From CAYNHT01 sp964397485 (GTDB lineage Bacteria > Bacillota_I > Bacilli_A > RF39 > UBA660): a stretch of DNA of 64,000 bases. The stretch lies in assembly GCA_964397485.1 (NCBI GenBank), contig CAYNHT010000005.1, positions 1 to 64,000 on the forward strand, read 5' to 3'. The position numbers were made by a program, and so were the translations under genes. Of the stretch, positions 34,900 through 44,757 are shown one piece after another (position 1 is the stretch's first letter; every line of letters starts with the position of its first letter). The notes below the pieces were generated by a model. The model was given only the letters and a program-made list of their open reading frames with translations, searched no databases and was not told where the DNA came from.

Positions 34900-35997
34900 T
34901 TATTTCAAAATGTTTTTCAACATACAATACATAACATCAACAACAATACTATTGCCCGCTTGATGATATAGATTTGTTTTATTGTTCACTTTACTAGCTT
35001 TTTTATAATCTTCTTCATCGAAACCCATTAATATAAATGATTCTTTCGGTGTTAGTGATCTAACTCTTAAAATGCCATCTTCACTGACAACTATTTTTGA
35101 ACCGTCAACTATTGAGCTTGCTGTTAAAGTATTAATAACTCCATTTTCACTAAACAATCTTCTACATTGATTATATTTAGTAGATGTATCATAACCACAA
35201 ACTTCTCCTTTTATATACTTGAATTTATCTATTACAAATTTATGTTTTGGATTTTTTTTATTATTTAAAATCGCTTTTTTATCATTTTCATTAACAACAA
35301 CTTCAGATAAATAATATTTTTTCGAAACATCTTTTTCTAATACATCTTTTAATTTTTTATCTAATTTAAAAGGCGATGGAAACTTATAGTAGTACTCACC
35401 TAAAATACAAACAAGAAAAAATCTTTTTCTTGACTGTGGTATACCATAATCTTTTGAATTGAGTATTTTAGCATAATATGTATAACCTAATTTTTCAATA
35501 TCATTCATAAATAAATGCAAAGTCTTAATAAAGTTTTTATTCATAATACTAGCAACATTTTCAAAAATAATAAATTTAGGTTTATCTTTAACTTCTTTTA
35601 TTAACCTAATCATTTCCCATCCTAAAGATGATCTAGTAGTACTGTCAAAATCAAATCCTTTCCTGTTGCCAGCATTAGAAATATCTTGACAAGGAAAACC
35701 ACCAACCCATAAATCACAATATGGTAAATCTCTACCTTTTATTTTATTAATATCAACTTTATTTTTATTGATATCTTCATTATGTATAGCACAATAACTA
35801 CGTGCTGCTTTAGAATTTATTTCACAAAAAAACATCACTTCATATCCTGAAATAATGTTTTCATCAGTTAATCTTTTTAAAGCCTTTTCTGGTGAACCTA
35901 TACCACTAAAAAATGTTCCGATTTTTAATATTCCTTCAAATTTTTCTATCGGTTTATACATAAGTTCAAAAAGACTTATAGTTTCATTTTTCGACAT
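34900..35997 (-). CDS. Orphan DNA cytosine-5 methyltransferase
   Basis: 365 residues. Motif I IGTFFSGIGSPEKAL, motif IV GGFPCQDISNAG (catalytic Cys near 99), motif VI FENVASIM, motif VIII QSRKRFFLV, and the C-terminal LTPKESFILMGF and YHQAGNSIVVD blocks. No nuclease gene adjoins. It lies directly downstream of the relaxase gene, where conjugative elements often carry a solitary methyltransferase that protects the incoming DNA from host restriction. Confidence 0.92.
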   Translation of the reverse strand: MSKNETISLFELMYKPIEKFEGILKIGTFFSGIGSPEKALKRLTDENIISGYEVMFFCEINSKAARSYCAIHNEDINKNKVDINKIKGRDLPYCDLWVGGFPCQDISNAGNRKGFDFDSTTRSSLGWEMIRLIKEVKDKPKFIIFENVASIMNKNFIKTLHLFMNDIEKLGYTYYAKILNSKDYGIPQSRKRFFLVCILGEYYYKFPSPFKLDKKLKDVLEKDVSKKYYLSEVVVNENDKKAILNNKKNPKHKFVIDKFKYIKGEVCGYDTSTKYNQCRRLFSENGVINTLTASSIVDGSKIVVSEDGILRVRSLTPKESFILMGFDEEDYKKASKVNNKTNLYHQAGNSIVVDVMYCMLKNILK

Positions 35998-36115
35998 TCT
36001 TTAACTTTTAAACAAATATTCTTGATTAAGAACACTAATTTTGATACAATTTAATTGTACTAGAAGTTTTAGTACGAAGTATAGAGTTAATTGCTGACCG
36101 GCGTTAGCTCTTTTT

Positions 36116-37528
36116 TTATATTTCAAAATATTCTTCTTTATCAATTTGTTCTTTCCTTTCTTCTTCTAAAGCATAAGATAAATATTGTTTGGCTTGATGG
36201 TATAATTTTCGATACCTAACGTTTTGATAAAAATGTTTGTTTTTATATTTAAAATATCTTTGATTATCATATCCAAGTTTTTTTATTATCGAATAAAATT
36301 CTTCTTTCGTTAAAGAAAGATATTCTTTGTCTTTATATATATTAATAAAAAATAATGATGGTTTATCATATCCACTTTTTTGAACCCAATTATTAAATAA
36401 TTTTATCATACCGTAATCATCTAAACCTGCTAATTTACCTAATCTATATAGACCTTCACCTGCATCAATAATAGATTTTTCCTTTTTTGTATAACTTTTA
36501 AACTTAATATCAAATACTTTTTCTAATAAAAATTCCCTTTGATTTTCTATAAAAGGAATTGATCTATATATTTTAAATTCATTCAAAATATCATTACCTA
36601 TTTTAGAATATAGTCTATTAAGTTGGTTATCTAAATAATTATTACTTTTGCTTTCACCATACATTTTTTTTAATTCCTTCCGGTGATTAATTAATGAATT
36701 GTAGTATTCCTCATAATCATATTTAATAGAACTGTGTTTTAAAATATATTCTATTACATCATTAAAATCTTGTTTTAAAAATTGCATATTTTTAGAATTA
36801 TAATGTAATCTTCCTATACCAGGTAATTTATCATAGAGAGCTAGCAATTTGTTATTTAATATTTTTCTTTCTGATTCGGTAAAAAAGGTTTGTTTTACAA
36901 CATTAGTAAAATTTTCTTCTCTAATTTTTGAAGTTATACCTAAAAAATAATTATCTCTGTCATTATAGAATTTTTTATAGTCCATTAAAAATGATGAAAT
37001 ATTACTTTTCATTTTTTTTATTGCATTTTGATCTAATTTTGAAGTTGTTTTGGTTTGTTTTGTTTGATATATACAAATATGGAGATGAGGATTTTTAGTA
37101 TTTAAATGTAATGCACCTAACCAATTAGTATTAACAGTAGATAACCCAGCATCATTCAAAAACTTTGGTAATATTGTTTTAGTTAATTCATAAAATTTAT
37201 GTTTATGAGTAAGTCCACTTTCATAACAAAAATCCGGTTTAAAAGAAATTACCATATCCCAAATATAACCATTACTTTCATCTAAGTTCTTTAAAATTTC
37301 ATCTAACACTATATCTCCTTTTTTACCCCATAAATAACTAATATCATTATCATAATTGTTTGTTTCTACTTTAAACTGTTTAGATATATAATCATAATAA
37401 CTAGAATCATCATTTACACTATGACCATCTGCCCCTTCTTTTTTTGAAGCATATTTTCCCCAACTGCTAACACCTTCTTTAACACTTTTACAATTTTGAT
37501 ATCTTACTCTTACAATAACATTACTCAT
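36116..37528 (-). CDS. mobL: MobL-type relaxase
   Basis: 470 residues. The N-terminal half has WGKYASKKEGADGHS, a segment with MVISFKPDF, and LGALHLNTKNPHLHICIYQ, where H-x-H is the metal-binding motif of relaxases; an early Tyr (YYDYI, near 44) may be the nicking residue. The C-terminal half is basic and helical. This corresponds to the MobL relaxase family of Firmicutes rather than MobA/VirD2. It nicks oriT and pilots DNA through the VirD4 gate. Its start overlaps the accessory protein gene by eight bases. Confidence 0.75.
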   Translation of the reverse strand: MSNVIVRVRYQNCKSVKEGVSSWGKYASKKEGADGHSVNDDSSYYDYISKQFKVETNNYDNDISYLWGKKGDIVLDEILKNLDESNGYIWDMVISFKPDFCYESGLTHKHKFYELTKTILPKFLNDAGLSTVNTNWLGALHLNTKNPHLHICIYQTKQTKTTSKLDQNAIKKMKSNISSFLMDYKKFYNDRDNYFLGITSKIREENFTNVVKQTFFTESERKILNNKLLALYDKLPGIGRLHYNSKNMQFLKQDFNDVIEYILKHSSIKYDYEEYYNSLINHRKELKKMYGESKSNNYLDNQLNRLYSKIGNDILNEFKIYRSIPFIENQREFLLEKVFDIKFKSYTKKEKSIIDAGEGLYRLGKLAGLDDYGMIKLFNNWVQKSGYDKPSLFFINIYKDKEYLSLTKEEFYSIIKKLGYDNQRYFKYKNKHFYQNVRYRKLYHQAKQYLSYALEEERKEQIDKEEYFEI

Positions 37529-37949
37529 CTAAAAGTCTCTTTTCTAACCTTCGTTGTCTTAATCTTTTTATAACTTCCTCACGAGCGACTTCTGTTATTG
37601 GATGTTCATTAATGTGAGATTTAAGTTCTTCTCTTTTTTGTGGAATACCAAAATATTTTAGTGTCATATCATTTTGTAAAAGAATTGTTTCAGTAACTAA
37701 ATCAATTGCATTTAAACGGGTATGAATCTTATTAATTGGAACTACAATTGCTTCAGCTACTGAATCACCAATTAGTTCTCTTAATGCCATTTCGCCATCG
37801 ATAACATTGTTAATACCCATATTACGATCAATAAGCATTGTTAAATATTTTGATACACTTAAATCATTTTTTTCAGACATTTGTTTTAACCATTTTCTTT
37901 TCCTATCATCAATTCTTATAGTTAAATTTTGATTACTAATATCACTCAC
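37521..37949 (-). CDS. Relaxosome accessory protein, ribbon-helix-helix
   Basis: About 142 residues. The N terminus LTIRIDDRKRKWLKQMSEKNDLSVSKYLTMLI is a ribbon-helix-helix DNA-binding fold; the rest is a long helix. Position between oriT and relaxase fits a MobC-like nicking accessory. The start is uncertain: GTG 37949 is used here, TTG 37955 also fits, and the best SD (GGAGGTG) overlaps both, so an ATT at 37940 cannot be excluded. Confidence 0.75.
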   Translation of the reverse strand: MSDISNQNLTIRIDDRKRKWLKQMSEKNDLSVSKYLTMLIDRNMGINNVIDGEMALRELIGDSVAEAIVVPINKIHTRLNAIDLVTETILLQNDMTLKYFGIPQKREELKSHINEHPITEVAREEVIKRLRQRRLEKRLLDE

Positions 37950-38109
37950 CTCCAACTATCAAATCAATATTTTCATATATATAATTTTTTAATAATTCTT
38001 CTATTAATGATTGTATGGTTTTATTATTTTTATTTATAATTTTTGCTAAAGCATTGTAGGTTTTAGGTTCTACTTTTACCTTTAAAATTTTTAAATTGTT
38101 ATTATTCAT
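37942..38109 (-). CDS. 55-residue RHH-like DNA-binding protein
   Basis: ATG 38109 with AGGAGGT upstream. The sequence LKILKVKVEPKTYNALAKII, then KTIQSLIEELLKNYIYEN, has the strand-helix-helix pattern of small CopG-type repressors. Its stop overlaps the start of the accessory protein gene. It probably binds the nearby inverted repeats. Confidence 0.6.
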   Translation of the reverse strand: MNNNNLKILKVKVEPKTYNALAKIINKNNKTIQSLIEELLKNYIYENIDLIVGGE

Positions 38110-38139
38110 AGGTACCTCCTTCCTTTAAAATGACAATTA

Positions 38140-38290
38140 TTTCTTTATCGAGTTGAAACAGGATAAGTCCTGCACTCACACAACTAACCAGTGGTTAGTT
38201 TGACCTTATTTCATAAGGATTTTTATTTTATCTATTGCAAGGCAAAGAAAAAAACGCACTATTTTTGTAATGCGGCTTTACCTTTACTTT
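38140..38290. other. Probable origin of transfer (oriT)
   Basis: Three inverted repeats are clustered upstream of the relaxase operon: CAGGA/TCCTG (38159-38172), the 9-bp AACTAACCA/TGGTTAGTT with a one-base centre (38182-38200) and CCTTAT/ATAAGG (38204-38218). This is the place and look of a relaxase nick region. The nick site itself is not identified. The stem CGCA/TGCG with T7 near 38250-38275 may terminate the gene above. Confidence 0.5.
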
Positions 38291-38354
38291 TCATTATTTG
38301 TATTGCGTTTTACTTGCGTATTTGGGCATAAATAAAACGAAAATTATATTTTTA

Positions 38355-39284
38355 TTATATGTTTTGAAGTCTTCGTTTCAGGTCTTCCTTACGTTTTTTT
38401 TCTTCAATTTTGCTTAGCTTTTCAATTAGAATTTCTTCAATTGCACATTTCAATAAATCAAAATTTTCATTACATTCATCTTCTGTTAAATTATGAACAC
38501 CATCACTAATTAATGAATATATCTGACAAAAACCTTGTTCAAATATCAATTCAGGTAAATAATTTTTTAATTTTTTCACCTTATCTTCTATTCTCATTTT
38601 TTTAAATTCTTCTATACCAGAGTCACTTTCATTTTCATTAAATGTATCTATTAATATCTTTTCAAAGATACGACGTAAATAAGTCATAGCCCCAATGTTA
38701 GTATTAAAACTGTGCAAAGAACATGCACTTTTATAATAACTTGCATATTCATTTTCTAACAATTTCAAAAAATCCTTATTATTAATATTTTCATTCAAAT
38801 CATATATTGATGGATATTGGCCTATTTTCATAACACTATTTTCATCTAAAACTTTAAAATTTATTACAATATGATGACCACAATCAGAAAGTGCATATAA
38901 ATAAAAATAATCTGTTTCTTTCATGAATTTATCTTTTTTCGACATATTCTTTTGTCTAGGTAAAATATCAATAATACTACCAATTGGTGCAGGCCCACAT
39001 TCACCAGAAACCAAATTAGGATCTGCAGCTAAAAATTTGAAAACCCTTTTAATTTTACACTTTGCACAATACAATTCTAACTTTGGACACTCTAAACTAG
39101 ATTTTATTGAATTATAACTATAATACGGAAGTATATTGTTTAACTCAGAAGATGGCAACTCTATTTTTTTATATAAAGGTTCTAAAAATAATTTTTCAGT
39201 TAAAAATATATTTTTACCGTCATAAATATTATATTGATGTTGCTTTTGTGAAAAATCTTCATTCTTAAATCTAAAAACTTGCAT
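38355..39284 (-). CDS. Zinc-ribbon plus HEPN/DUF4145-like protein
   Basis: 309 residues. The N-terminal half contains CPKLELYCAKCKIKRVFKF and a later SDCGHHIV, a likely zinc-binding cluster. The C-terminal part (from about 200) has GAMTYLRRIFEKILIDTF, then IYSLISDGVHNLTEDEC, the arrangement seen in DUF4145/HEPN-like domains of restriction and toxin proteins. The R-x4-6-H of HEPN nucleases is not certain. It lies between VirB4/M23 and oriT with its own gap and looks like cargo, possibly defence. Confidence 0.5.
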   Translation of the reverse strand: MQVFRFKNEDFSQKQHQYNIYDGKNIFLTEKLFLEPLYKKIELPSSELNNILPYYSYNSIKSSLECPKLELYCAKCKIKRVFKFLAADPNLVSGECGPAPIGSIIDILPRQKNMSKKDKFMKETDYFYLYALSDCGHHIVINFKVLDENSVMKIGQYPSIYDLNENINNKDFLKLLENEYASYYKSACSLHSFNTNIGAMTYLRRIFEKILIDTFNENESDSGIEEFKKMRIEDKVKKLKNYLPELIFEQGFCQIYSLISDGVHNLTEDECNENFDLLKCAIEEILIEKLSKIEEKKRKEDLKRRLQNI

Positions 39285-39324
39285 AATTATTACCTCATTT
39301 CGACTATATCAATTATACCACAAA

Positions 39325-39888
39325 TCACTCATCAAATATATTTATAGAATCTATTTTTTTGTCTAAACTACCATCTTTTTTTAACAAATGAACTTCAAAA
39401 TGTAAGTGTGGTCCAGTGCTTTTACCAGTATTACCAGATAGTGCTATAACTGTATTTTCTGATAAACTATCACCCTCTTTAACCAAAGTACTATCTTTTT
39501 TTAAATGCCCATAAACAGTCATATATAGATCATTTTCTATTGTATGTTGTACCTTAATATATTCTCCTAAACCATTATCTTCATAACCAACTTTTATGAC
39601 TTTTCCAGGATATGCATTAATTACATTAGTACCTTCAGGGATAGCTAAATCTATTCCTGAATGAAAGCTTAATTCATTGGTCATAGGATCTAATCGTTCA
39701 CCATATTTTGAAGTGATTACATAAGTAGTATCATCTTCAAATGGTATATTAAAGAAGTTAGTTAAAACTAATTCTGGTAAATTTAAAATTGTTCCAGTTG
39801 ATGCCATAACCAAAAATAAAATAAAAAAAATTATTAACAAGGGCGCTAATAAAATAATAATTAATTTATACTTTAATAACTGTTCCAT
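39325..39888 (-). CDS. M23 peptidoglycan endopeptidase of the transfer machine
   Basis: 187 residues. One N-terminal membrane anchor (about 8-32), then an M23/LytM domain with GERLDP, SFHSGIDLA (His and Asp zinc ligands), VYGHLKK and GPHLHFEVHL (H-x-H). All zinc ligands are present. It replaces the VirB1 transglycosylase or CHAP hydrolase of other systems by opening the wall for the channel. It shares a base with the VirB4 gene and follows it directly. Confidence 0.9.
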   Translation of the reverse strand: MEQLLKYKLIIILLAPLLIIFFILFLVMASTGTILNLPELVLTNFFNIPFEDDTTYVITSKYGERLDPMTNELSFHSGIDLAIPEGTNVINAYPGKVIKVGYEDNGLGEYIKVQHTIENDLYMTVYGHLKKDSTLVKEGDSLSENTVIALSGNTGKSTGPHLHFEVHLLKKDGSLDKKIDSINIFDE

Positions 39889-42224
39889 TATCTACCACCA
39901 GCATTACCAAATAATTCTTTTTCCTCATCTCTTACTACAATTGATATTGGTATTCTAGTGTCTTGACTGATTACAAATAACATTTCACCACGTGAAGCAG
40001 TTCTTAAAAAATTAGTTTCAGAATCACTTAAATTCATCATTTGTCCTAATGCTTCTAATTCCTTAACCCCTTGTGCCATGACTCCTATATAAGCACTATT
40101 ATCTACAATAACTTGTCCAAATCTTTTAATTTCATCAGCAGTAAAGTCTATCATATTTTGAGTAGATACTATTAAACTACCATTATATTTTCTAATTCTT
40201 TTTGAAGTTCTTTTTAAGAAATCTATTCCATCTTTATTATTAGGATCTATTAATAAATGAGCTTCATCTACAACTAGAATTATTGGTTGCTTTGATTTAC
40301 TGACCATATTCCAAGCCCAAGATAATATATTAAAAAATTGCGTTCTTAACACTGTTTCATCGCTGTCTACAAGTGTATGAATATCCAACACTATAAAATC
40401 ACTTTGGGCGTTTACAGTTGATATTCCATTCCATAATATAGAGTCTGCTCCATCTGTCATTCGTTTAGTTATCGACACTAATTTTTCTAATGAATTAGTA
40501 TATTCTCGACTTGAATTATGTTTAGATTCTTTATATTCATTTAATAGTTCATTATACAAATCACTCATAATAGGATAATCATCTGGTTTTAAATTAGAAA
40601 TGTTGGTATTAAAATCAATATCTTTTTTTATGTATGTTTTTTTTAATATATCCTCTAATATTGTTCCTTCATACTCAGTTAAATCTCTAAAATAATATTT
40701 AATAAATGTTCTGAAGATTTGAAAATGTTTTGCTATATCAATATGATTGTCTACATCATCAGCTCCAATTCTAGCTTCTAGTGGATTAATAATACCTGAT
40801 TGTCCAGATCCACAATCTATCCAATCACCTTTAACACTTAAACATAAATCTTTATATTCCCTTTCAGGATCAATTACAATTATTTTAACTCCTCTTGCCC
40901 AACTACCTCTAATAATCTTTTTTAGCATTGTTGACTTACCACTACCACTTTTCCCTATAACAGTCATGTTTGAATTGTTTCTTTTGCTAGTTCTTTTCCA
41001 TAAGTCAAAGGTAACTATACTACCGCCTAAATCCTCTCCCAATATAATAGAATCTTTTTCATCTTGTAGTGTTTCATATACAAAAGGAAATGAAGCCGCA
41101 AAAGTGGTTATTGGTATAGGTAACCCATAATCTTTAATTAAATTATCAGCTACTAAAGGTAAACACATTTTAAAACCATTCTCTTGTTCAAACATCAAGT
41201 CTATTCCATTCAAATTAGCTGAAATAAGGCTGTTTTTAACTTCCTTTTTGAGAGTTTCTAGTTCTTCCCTGCTATTAGCATAAACTAAGAAATTGACACC
41301 TATTTTGACTATTTTTTCATTTGACCTGTCTATTTTATTTACTAACTCTTCATAGTCAGACATTTGATTTTGTAATAATATTTGATCATTATGGTCATTA
41401 ACATTTATCATTTTAGTTTTAACTTCACTAATACTTTTCTTTAATGTTTTAGATACTTCATGGGAATCCATAGGAGTTACAATAATACTCATTCTTGTAT
41501 TCTCTAAATTAGATAAACCACTTAGCCAAGCTATATTAACAAAAGAAGGATATGTATTTACAGTTATAACTGATGCATATATATCATTAATCAAAATATC
41601 TTTTTCATTAAATTTAAAACAAAAAGGACATATCTTGTCCTTAAACGTTTTATTAATTAGTTTATTTTCATTTTGATATAGTTCTAATGATTTAGTAGGA
41701 TTTAAACTATTATAAATTAACTCTCTTAATTCGTCTGATTTTAATATATCACTTCTTAAATTAATAGCATTGAATTTCAAAACTAAATCATTTAATTTTT
41801 GTTTTAAATTATTTTCATTGTTATCAGTTATCAATATATAAAAATCTCTATTTTTAATATTACCCACTTTATTTATTAAAGAAGCATATTCAATATCTTC
41901 ATTTAATAATTGTTGCTTATTTACATTTTTTTCTATATTTAGTTTTGTTTTTAATTCATTTATATTATCATTTAAATTAACTTTAGAATCCATTGATAAT
42001 ATTTGATATTTATAATTCATACTTAAAAGTATTTTTTTGAATTGTTCAATTTTACTTGTTTGTTCTTCTTCATACATTAAATATAAATTTAAACAATTTA
42101 TTTTAATACCACTTAATATATTACCATCTTCTAATATACAAACATTATTCCATACTTCCTTATATGGTATATATTCTTTTATTGTTTTGTCTTCTTTTTT
42201 CTTTAATTTTTCTTTTAATTTCAA
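39888..42224 (-). CDS. VirB4-type conjugation ATPase
   Basis: 778 residues. The N-terminal 370 form the VirB4 accessory domain (FFILITDNNENNLKQ..., LYQNENKLINKTFKDKI). The C-terminal ATPase has Walker A VIGKSGSGKSTMLKKIIRG near 425, IVIDPEREYKDLC, then Walker B PIILVVDEAHLLID near 650 and RIRKYNGSLIVSTQNMIDF. It powers channel assembly and transfer. Ribosome site AAGGAGG precedes the ATG. A terminator separates it from the upstream RloC-like gene. Confidence 0.95.
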   Translation of the reverse strand: MKLKEKLKKKEDKTIKEYIPYKEVWNNVCILEDGNILSGIKINCLNLYLMYEEEQTSKIEQFKKILLSMNYKYQILSMDSKVNLNDNINELKTKLNIEKNVNKQQLLNEDIEYASLINKVGNIKNRDFYILITDNNENNLKQKLNDLVLKFNAINLRSDILKSDELRELIYNSLNPTKSLELYQNENKLINKTFKDKICPFCFKFNEKDILINDIYASVITVNTYPSFVNIAWLSGLSNLENTRMSIIVTPMDSHEVSKTLKKSISEVKTKMINVNDHNDQILLQNQMSDYEELVNKIDRSNEKIVKIGVNFLVYANSREELETLKKEVKNSLISANLNGIDLMFEQENGFKMCLPLVADNLIKDYGLPIPITTFAASFPFVYETLQDEKDSIILGEDLGGSIVTFDLWKRTSKRNNSNMTVIGKSGSGKSTMLKKIIRGSWARGVKIIVIDPEREYKDLCLSVKGDWIDCGSGQSGIINPLEARIGADDVDNHIDIAKHFQIFRTFIKYYFRDLTEYEGTILEDILKKTYIKKDIDFNTNISNLKPDDYPIMSDLYNELLNEYKESKHNSSREYTNSLEKLVSITKRMTDGADSILWNGISTVNAQSDFIVLDIHTLVDSDETVLRTQFFNILSWAWNMVSKSKQPIILVVDEAHLLIDPNNKDGIDFLKRTSKRIRKYNGSLIVSTQNMIDFTADEIKRFGQVIVDNSAYIGVMAQGVKELEALGQMMNLSDSETNFLRTASRGEMLFVISQDTRIPISIVVRDEEKELFGNAGGR

Positions 42225-42241
42225 ATTTTACCTCCTTATGC

Positions 42242-42268
42242 AAAAAAACATCCTTTTTTAAGATGTTT
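42242..42268 (-). terminator. Terminator after the RloC-like gene
   Basis: Stem AAACATC/GATGTTT with seven T, located between the RloC-like stop and the ribosome site of virB4. It closes the inserted cargo unit, yet lies inside the transfer operon. Confidence 0.7.
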
Positions 42269-42273
42269 TAATT

Positions 42274-44676
42274 TTAAAATTTTTCGTTAACTTTATCATA
42301 ATAATTGAGTAAATCATTAATCTGCACATCAATAAGTGGTGTCAAAAATATATTTGCACTATGGGCAAAATCATTAAACAATGGATTTAGATAATTTCCT
42401 ATATATAACATGTCTTTATATTTTTTTCTTATAATTTCCTCTTTATGCACTTTTGAAATTTTATTTTTAAGCATAGGAAACTTTTTGTTAATTTTATCTA
42501 AATCCCAATCATTATTAGCGCTATAGAATTCAATTTTTATAATATCTGCAAATTTAGAATCCATTTTCCCCCTTATGTATATTGAAATTATATTTTTTAC
42601 AAAGGTAAGATCATAAAAACCCATAGACGTAAAATCATCTCTGTTATTATCTATGTAATTTTTCATAAATTCATATATCCCTATATTATTGGTGACTGGC
42701 TCTAAATCAAAATCAATATATTTTATTATGTTCTGATGAACATCTAATATCTTAACGTTTTTATCAAATCCATGAATTAAATTTTTAGAAATATAATTAT
42801 CAAGTTCCATAACTTTGATACTTTGGTTGTTGTTATATATAACAAATTTGTTTGAATCTTTATTATCTAGTACTTTCGATACTATATCGGATAACTCTCT
42901 TGCAATTGGTAGAACTGAGATAAATTTTATTATAGACAAGTCAGTTTCTTTACTAACGGATTTTAAAATATTATAATCTCCTCTTAATATATACAATTTA
43001 TCATAGTCGATTTTTTCAATAGCATCTTTGTTCATAACAAAATATTGTACCGTATCAATTACTTCAGAAAAACACTCATTAAATAATCTAAAATAATCAA
43101 ACGAATGTGAAAGAATTATACTATTACATTCATATTGATAGTTAGAAAAAATAGATTTTTTATTAATAAATTCATATATTAATCTAACCATTTTATATTT
43201 ATTTACCGAATCATAACTATCTATCGGATCATCAAAAATACATAGTATTTTCCCGTTATAGTCATAAAAAAGAACTGATGCAAGCATATATGCCATAGAT
43301 ATTCTTGTTTTTTGACTTTCACTTAACACCCTTTCAAAAAAATCCTCAACAGATATTCCTTCTTTCATTTCTCCATTTATAACTAACTGTATTCCGTAAT
43401 ATTTATATCCTATATTTTGATATTCGTATTTTTTGGCCTCAAAAGAAATATCATCGAAAATATATTTGAGTAATTTATCAAATATTTCAATAAATTTATC
43501 ACTTTCACCTAACTCACTATTCTTACGGTTTATTTCATCAATGCTTAATAAATCTTGTTGAAATCGGGTATATTCTGTAGATTGGAACTCATATCCTATA
43601 TATTTTAATAAAATATAATCATAATTTTCAATAAACTTATTAAGTTCTTGATCTAAGTTGTTTACATTACTTATATCAATATTTCCAGAAATCATTTGAA
43701 TGTACAGATTATAATAACTCTCATAAAAATACGAATCTTTCTCTATTATTTTTGAAATATTAATTGAATAATTCTCTATAATTTCATTTTTTACAATTTC
43801 CATTATATCTTTTTCAATATTTTCTATAATTTCTTTTGCATTAAAATCACCCTTTTGACATATTGGACATTCTTCAACGCTCTTGGTTTTTAAGTATTTT
43901 ACAACTATTTCATAAAATTCTTTATCTTCTATAGTGGTTATATTATATTTTTTATTGCTCTTAAATAATGTAATGATCTTTTCAATTTTATCTTTTAAAC
44001 CAATATTAATTTTTTGTATTTCTTTAAGACTATTTACATTTTTTTCTAAAAAATCATCTCTTTTTAATTTATCAACTATCGATATGTCGTCACAATTTGG
44101 ATCATATAAAGAATTTACTGCTTCAATTCTTTCATTTCTTTCTTTGCCTTTATCTTTAGATGTTGACTTCAGTTTCTTGATATTACAAGTTGATAATAAA
44201 TCAGTTGAATTTAATGATACTTTTTTAGTTTTTGCTTTTTCTACAATTATATCTTTTTGTGTTTCCATAAATTCGTTGGTATCCAATATTTTCTTGTCTC
44301 TTGATACTATATCAAATCCTATAGTAACACCATTTTCTAAATTGATATTTGATACATTTTTATTTAAGTAATCTTTACTAAATACAAATACTCTTTTAAC
44401 AAACTCATCTGGTTTATTGATGTTTATAAGTTCTTTTGGTTTAATATTTCCATTCAAATCATCAAATTTAAAATTCAATAAAAAATCTTCAGAATCATTT
44501 TTCAATATTGGTTTATATTCATCATTTGTTACAAACAAATTAATAGCCTTTGAGAACGAACTTTTTCCTATGGCATTGATACCATAAACAAAATTTGTTC
44601 TTTTTTCAGAATTAAATTCAATAATATTATTAGTTTTATTAAAACCATACATTTTACTTATTTTTATGTCTATCAT
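42274..44676 (-). CDS. RloC-like zinc-hook AAA_13 ATPase (anticodon-nuclease type)
   Basis: 800 residues. Walker A YGINAIGKSSFSKA near 32-44, a coiled middle with a CPIC zinc-hook (SVEECPICQKGDF) near 268, ABC-type signature LSESQKTRISMAY near 455, Walker B ILCIFDDPIDSYD near 475 and IILSHSFDYFR. This is the SMC/Rad50-like layout of RloC, a translation-blocking tRNA nuclease activated by DNA damage or phage. The nuclease residues at the C terminus are not identified, so other AAA_13 defence ATPases (such as Septu PtuA) are possible. It has its own promoter and leader and sits inside the type IV secretion operon. Confidence 0.7.
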   Translation of the reverse strand: MIDIKISKMYGFNKTNNIIEFNSEKRTNFVYGINAIGKSSFSKAINLFVTNDEYKPILKNDSEDFLLNFKFDDLNGNIKPKELININKPDEFVKRVFVFSKDYLNKNVSNINLENGVTIGFDIVSRDKKILDTNEFMETQKDIIVEKAKTKKVSLNSTDLLSTCNIKKLKSTSKDKGKERNERIEAVNSLYDPNCDDISIVDKLKRDDFLEKNVNSLKEIQKINIGLKDKIEKIITLFKSNKKYNITTIEDKEFYEIVVKYLKTKSVEECPICQKGDFNAKEIIENIEKDIMEIVKNEIIENYSINISKIIEKDSYFYESYYNLYIQMISGNIDISNVNNLDQELNKFIENYDYILLKYIGYEFQSTEYTRFQQDLLSIDEINRKNSELGESDKFIEIFDKLLKYIFDDISFEAKKYEYQNIGYKYYGIQLVINGEMKEGISVEDFFERVLSESQKTRISMAYMLASVLFYDYNGKILCIFDDPIDSYDSVNKYKMVRLIYEFINKKSIFSNYQYECNSIILSHSFDYFRLFNECFSEVIDTVQYFVMNKDAIEKIDYDKLYILRGDYNILKSVSKETDLSIIKFISVLPIARELSDIVSKVLDNKDSNKFVIYNNNQSIKVMELDNYISKNLIHGFDKNVKILDVHQNIIKYIDFDLEPVTNNIGIYEFMKNYIDNNRDDFTSMGFYDLTFVKNIISIYIRGKMDSKFADIIKIEFYSANNDWDLDKINKKFPMLKNKISKVHKEEIIRKKYKDMLYIGNYLNPLFNDFAHSANIFLTPLIDVQINDLLNYYDKVNEKF

Positions 44677-44695
44677 CTAATCTTCCTCCATCCTA

Positions 44696-44757
44696 CAAAA
44701 AATAGCAGCACCAAATCATAGATCCGATACTGCTAATCTGAATTAAGTATATCACAA
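44696..44757 (-). promoter_or_regulatory. Own promoter and leader terminator of the RloC-like gene
   Basis: An extended -10, TGATATACT (44754-44746), overlaps the stop of the PrgI gene. Within a few bases after the expected start, TAGCAG (44735-44730) pairs with CTGCTA (44708-44703), followed by T6. The opening AGCAGTATCGnATC is also found in the leader at 15836, suggesting related leaders. Confidence 0.6.

Noticed and set aside
42274..44676. Septu PtuA instead of RloC-like
   Set aside because: No PtuB-like HNH nuclease gene adjoins, and a CPIC zinc hook within a long coiled region fits RloC better.
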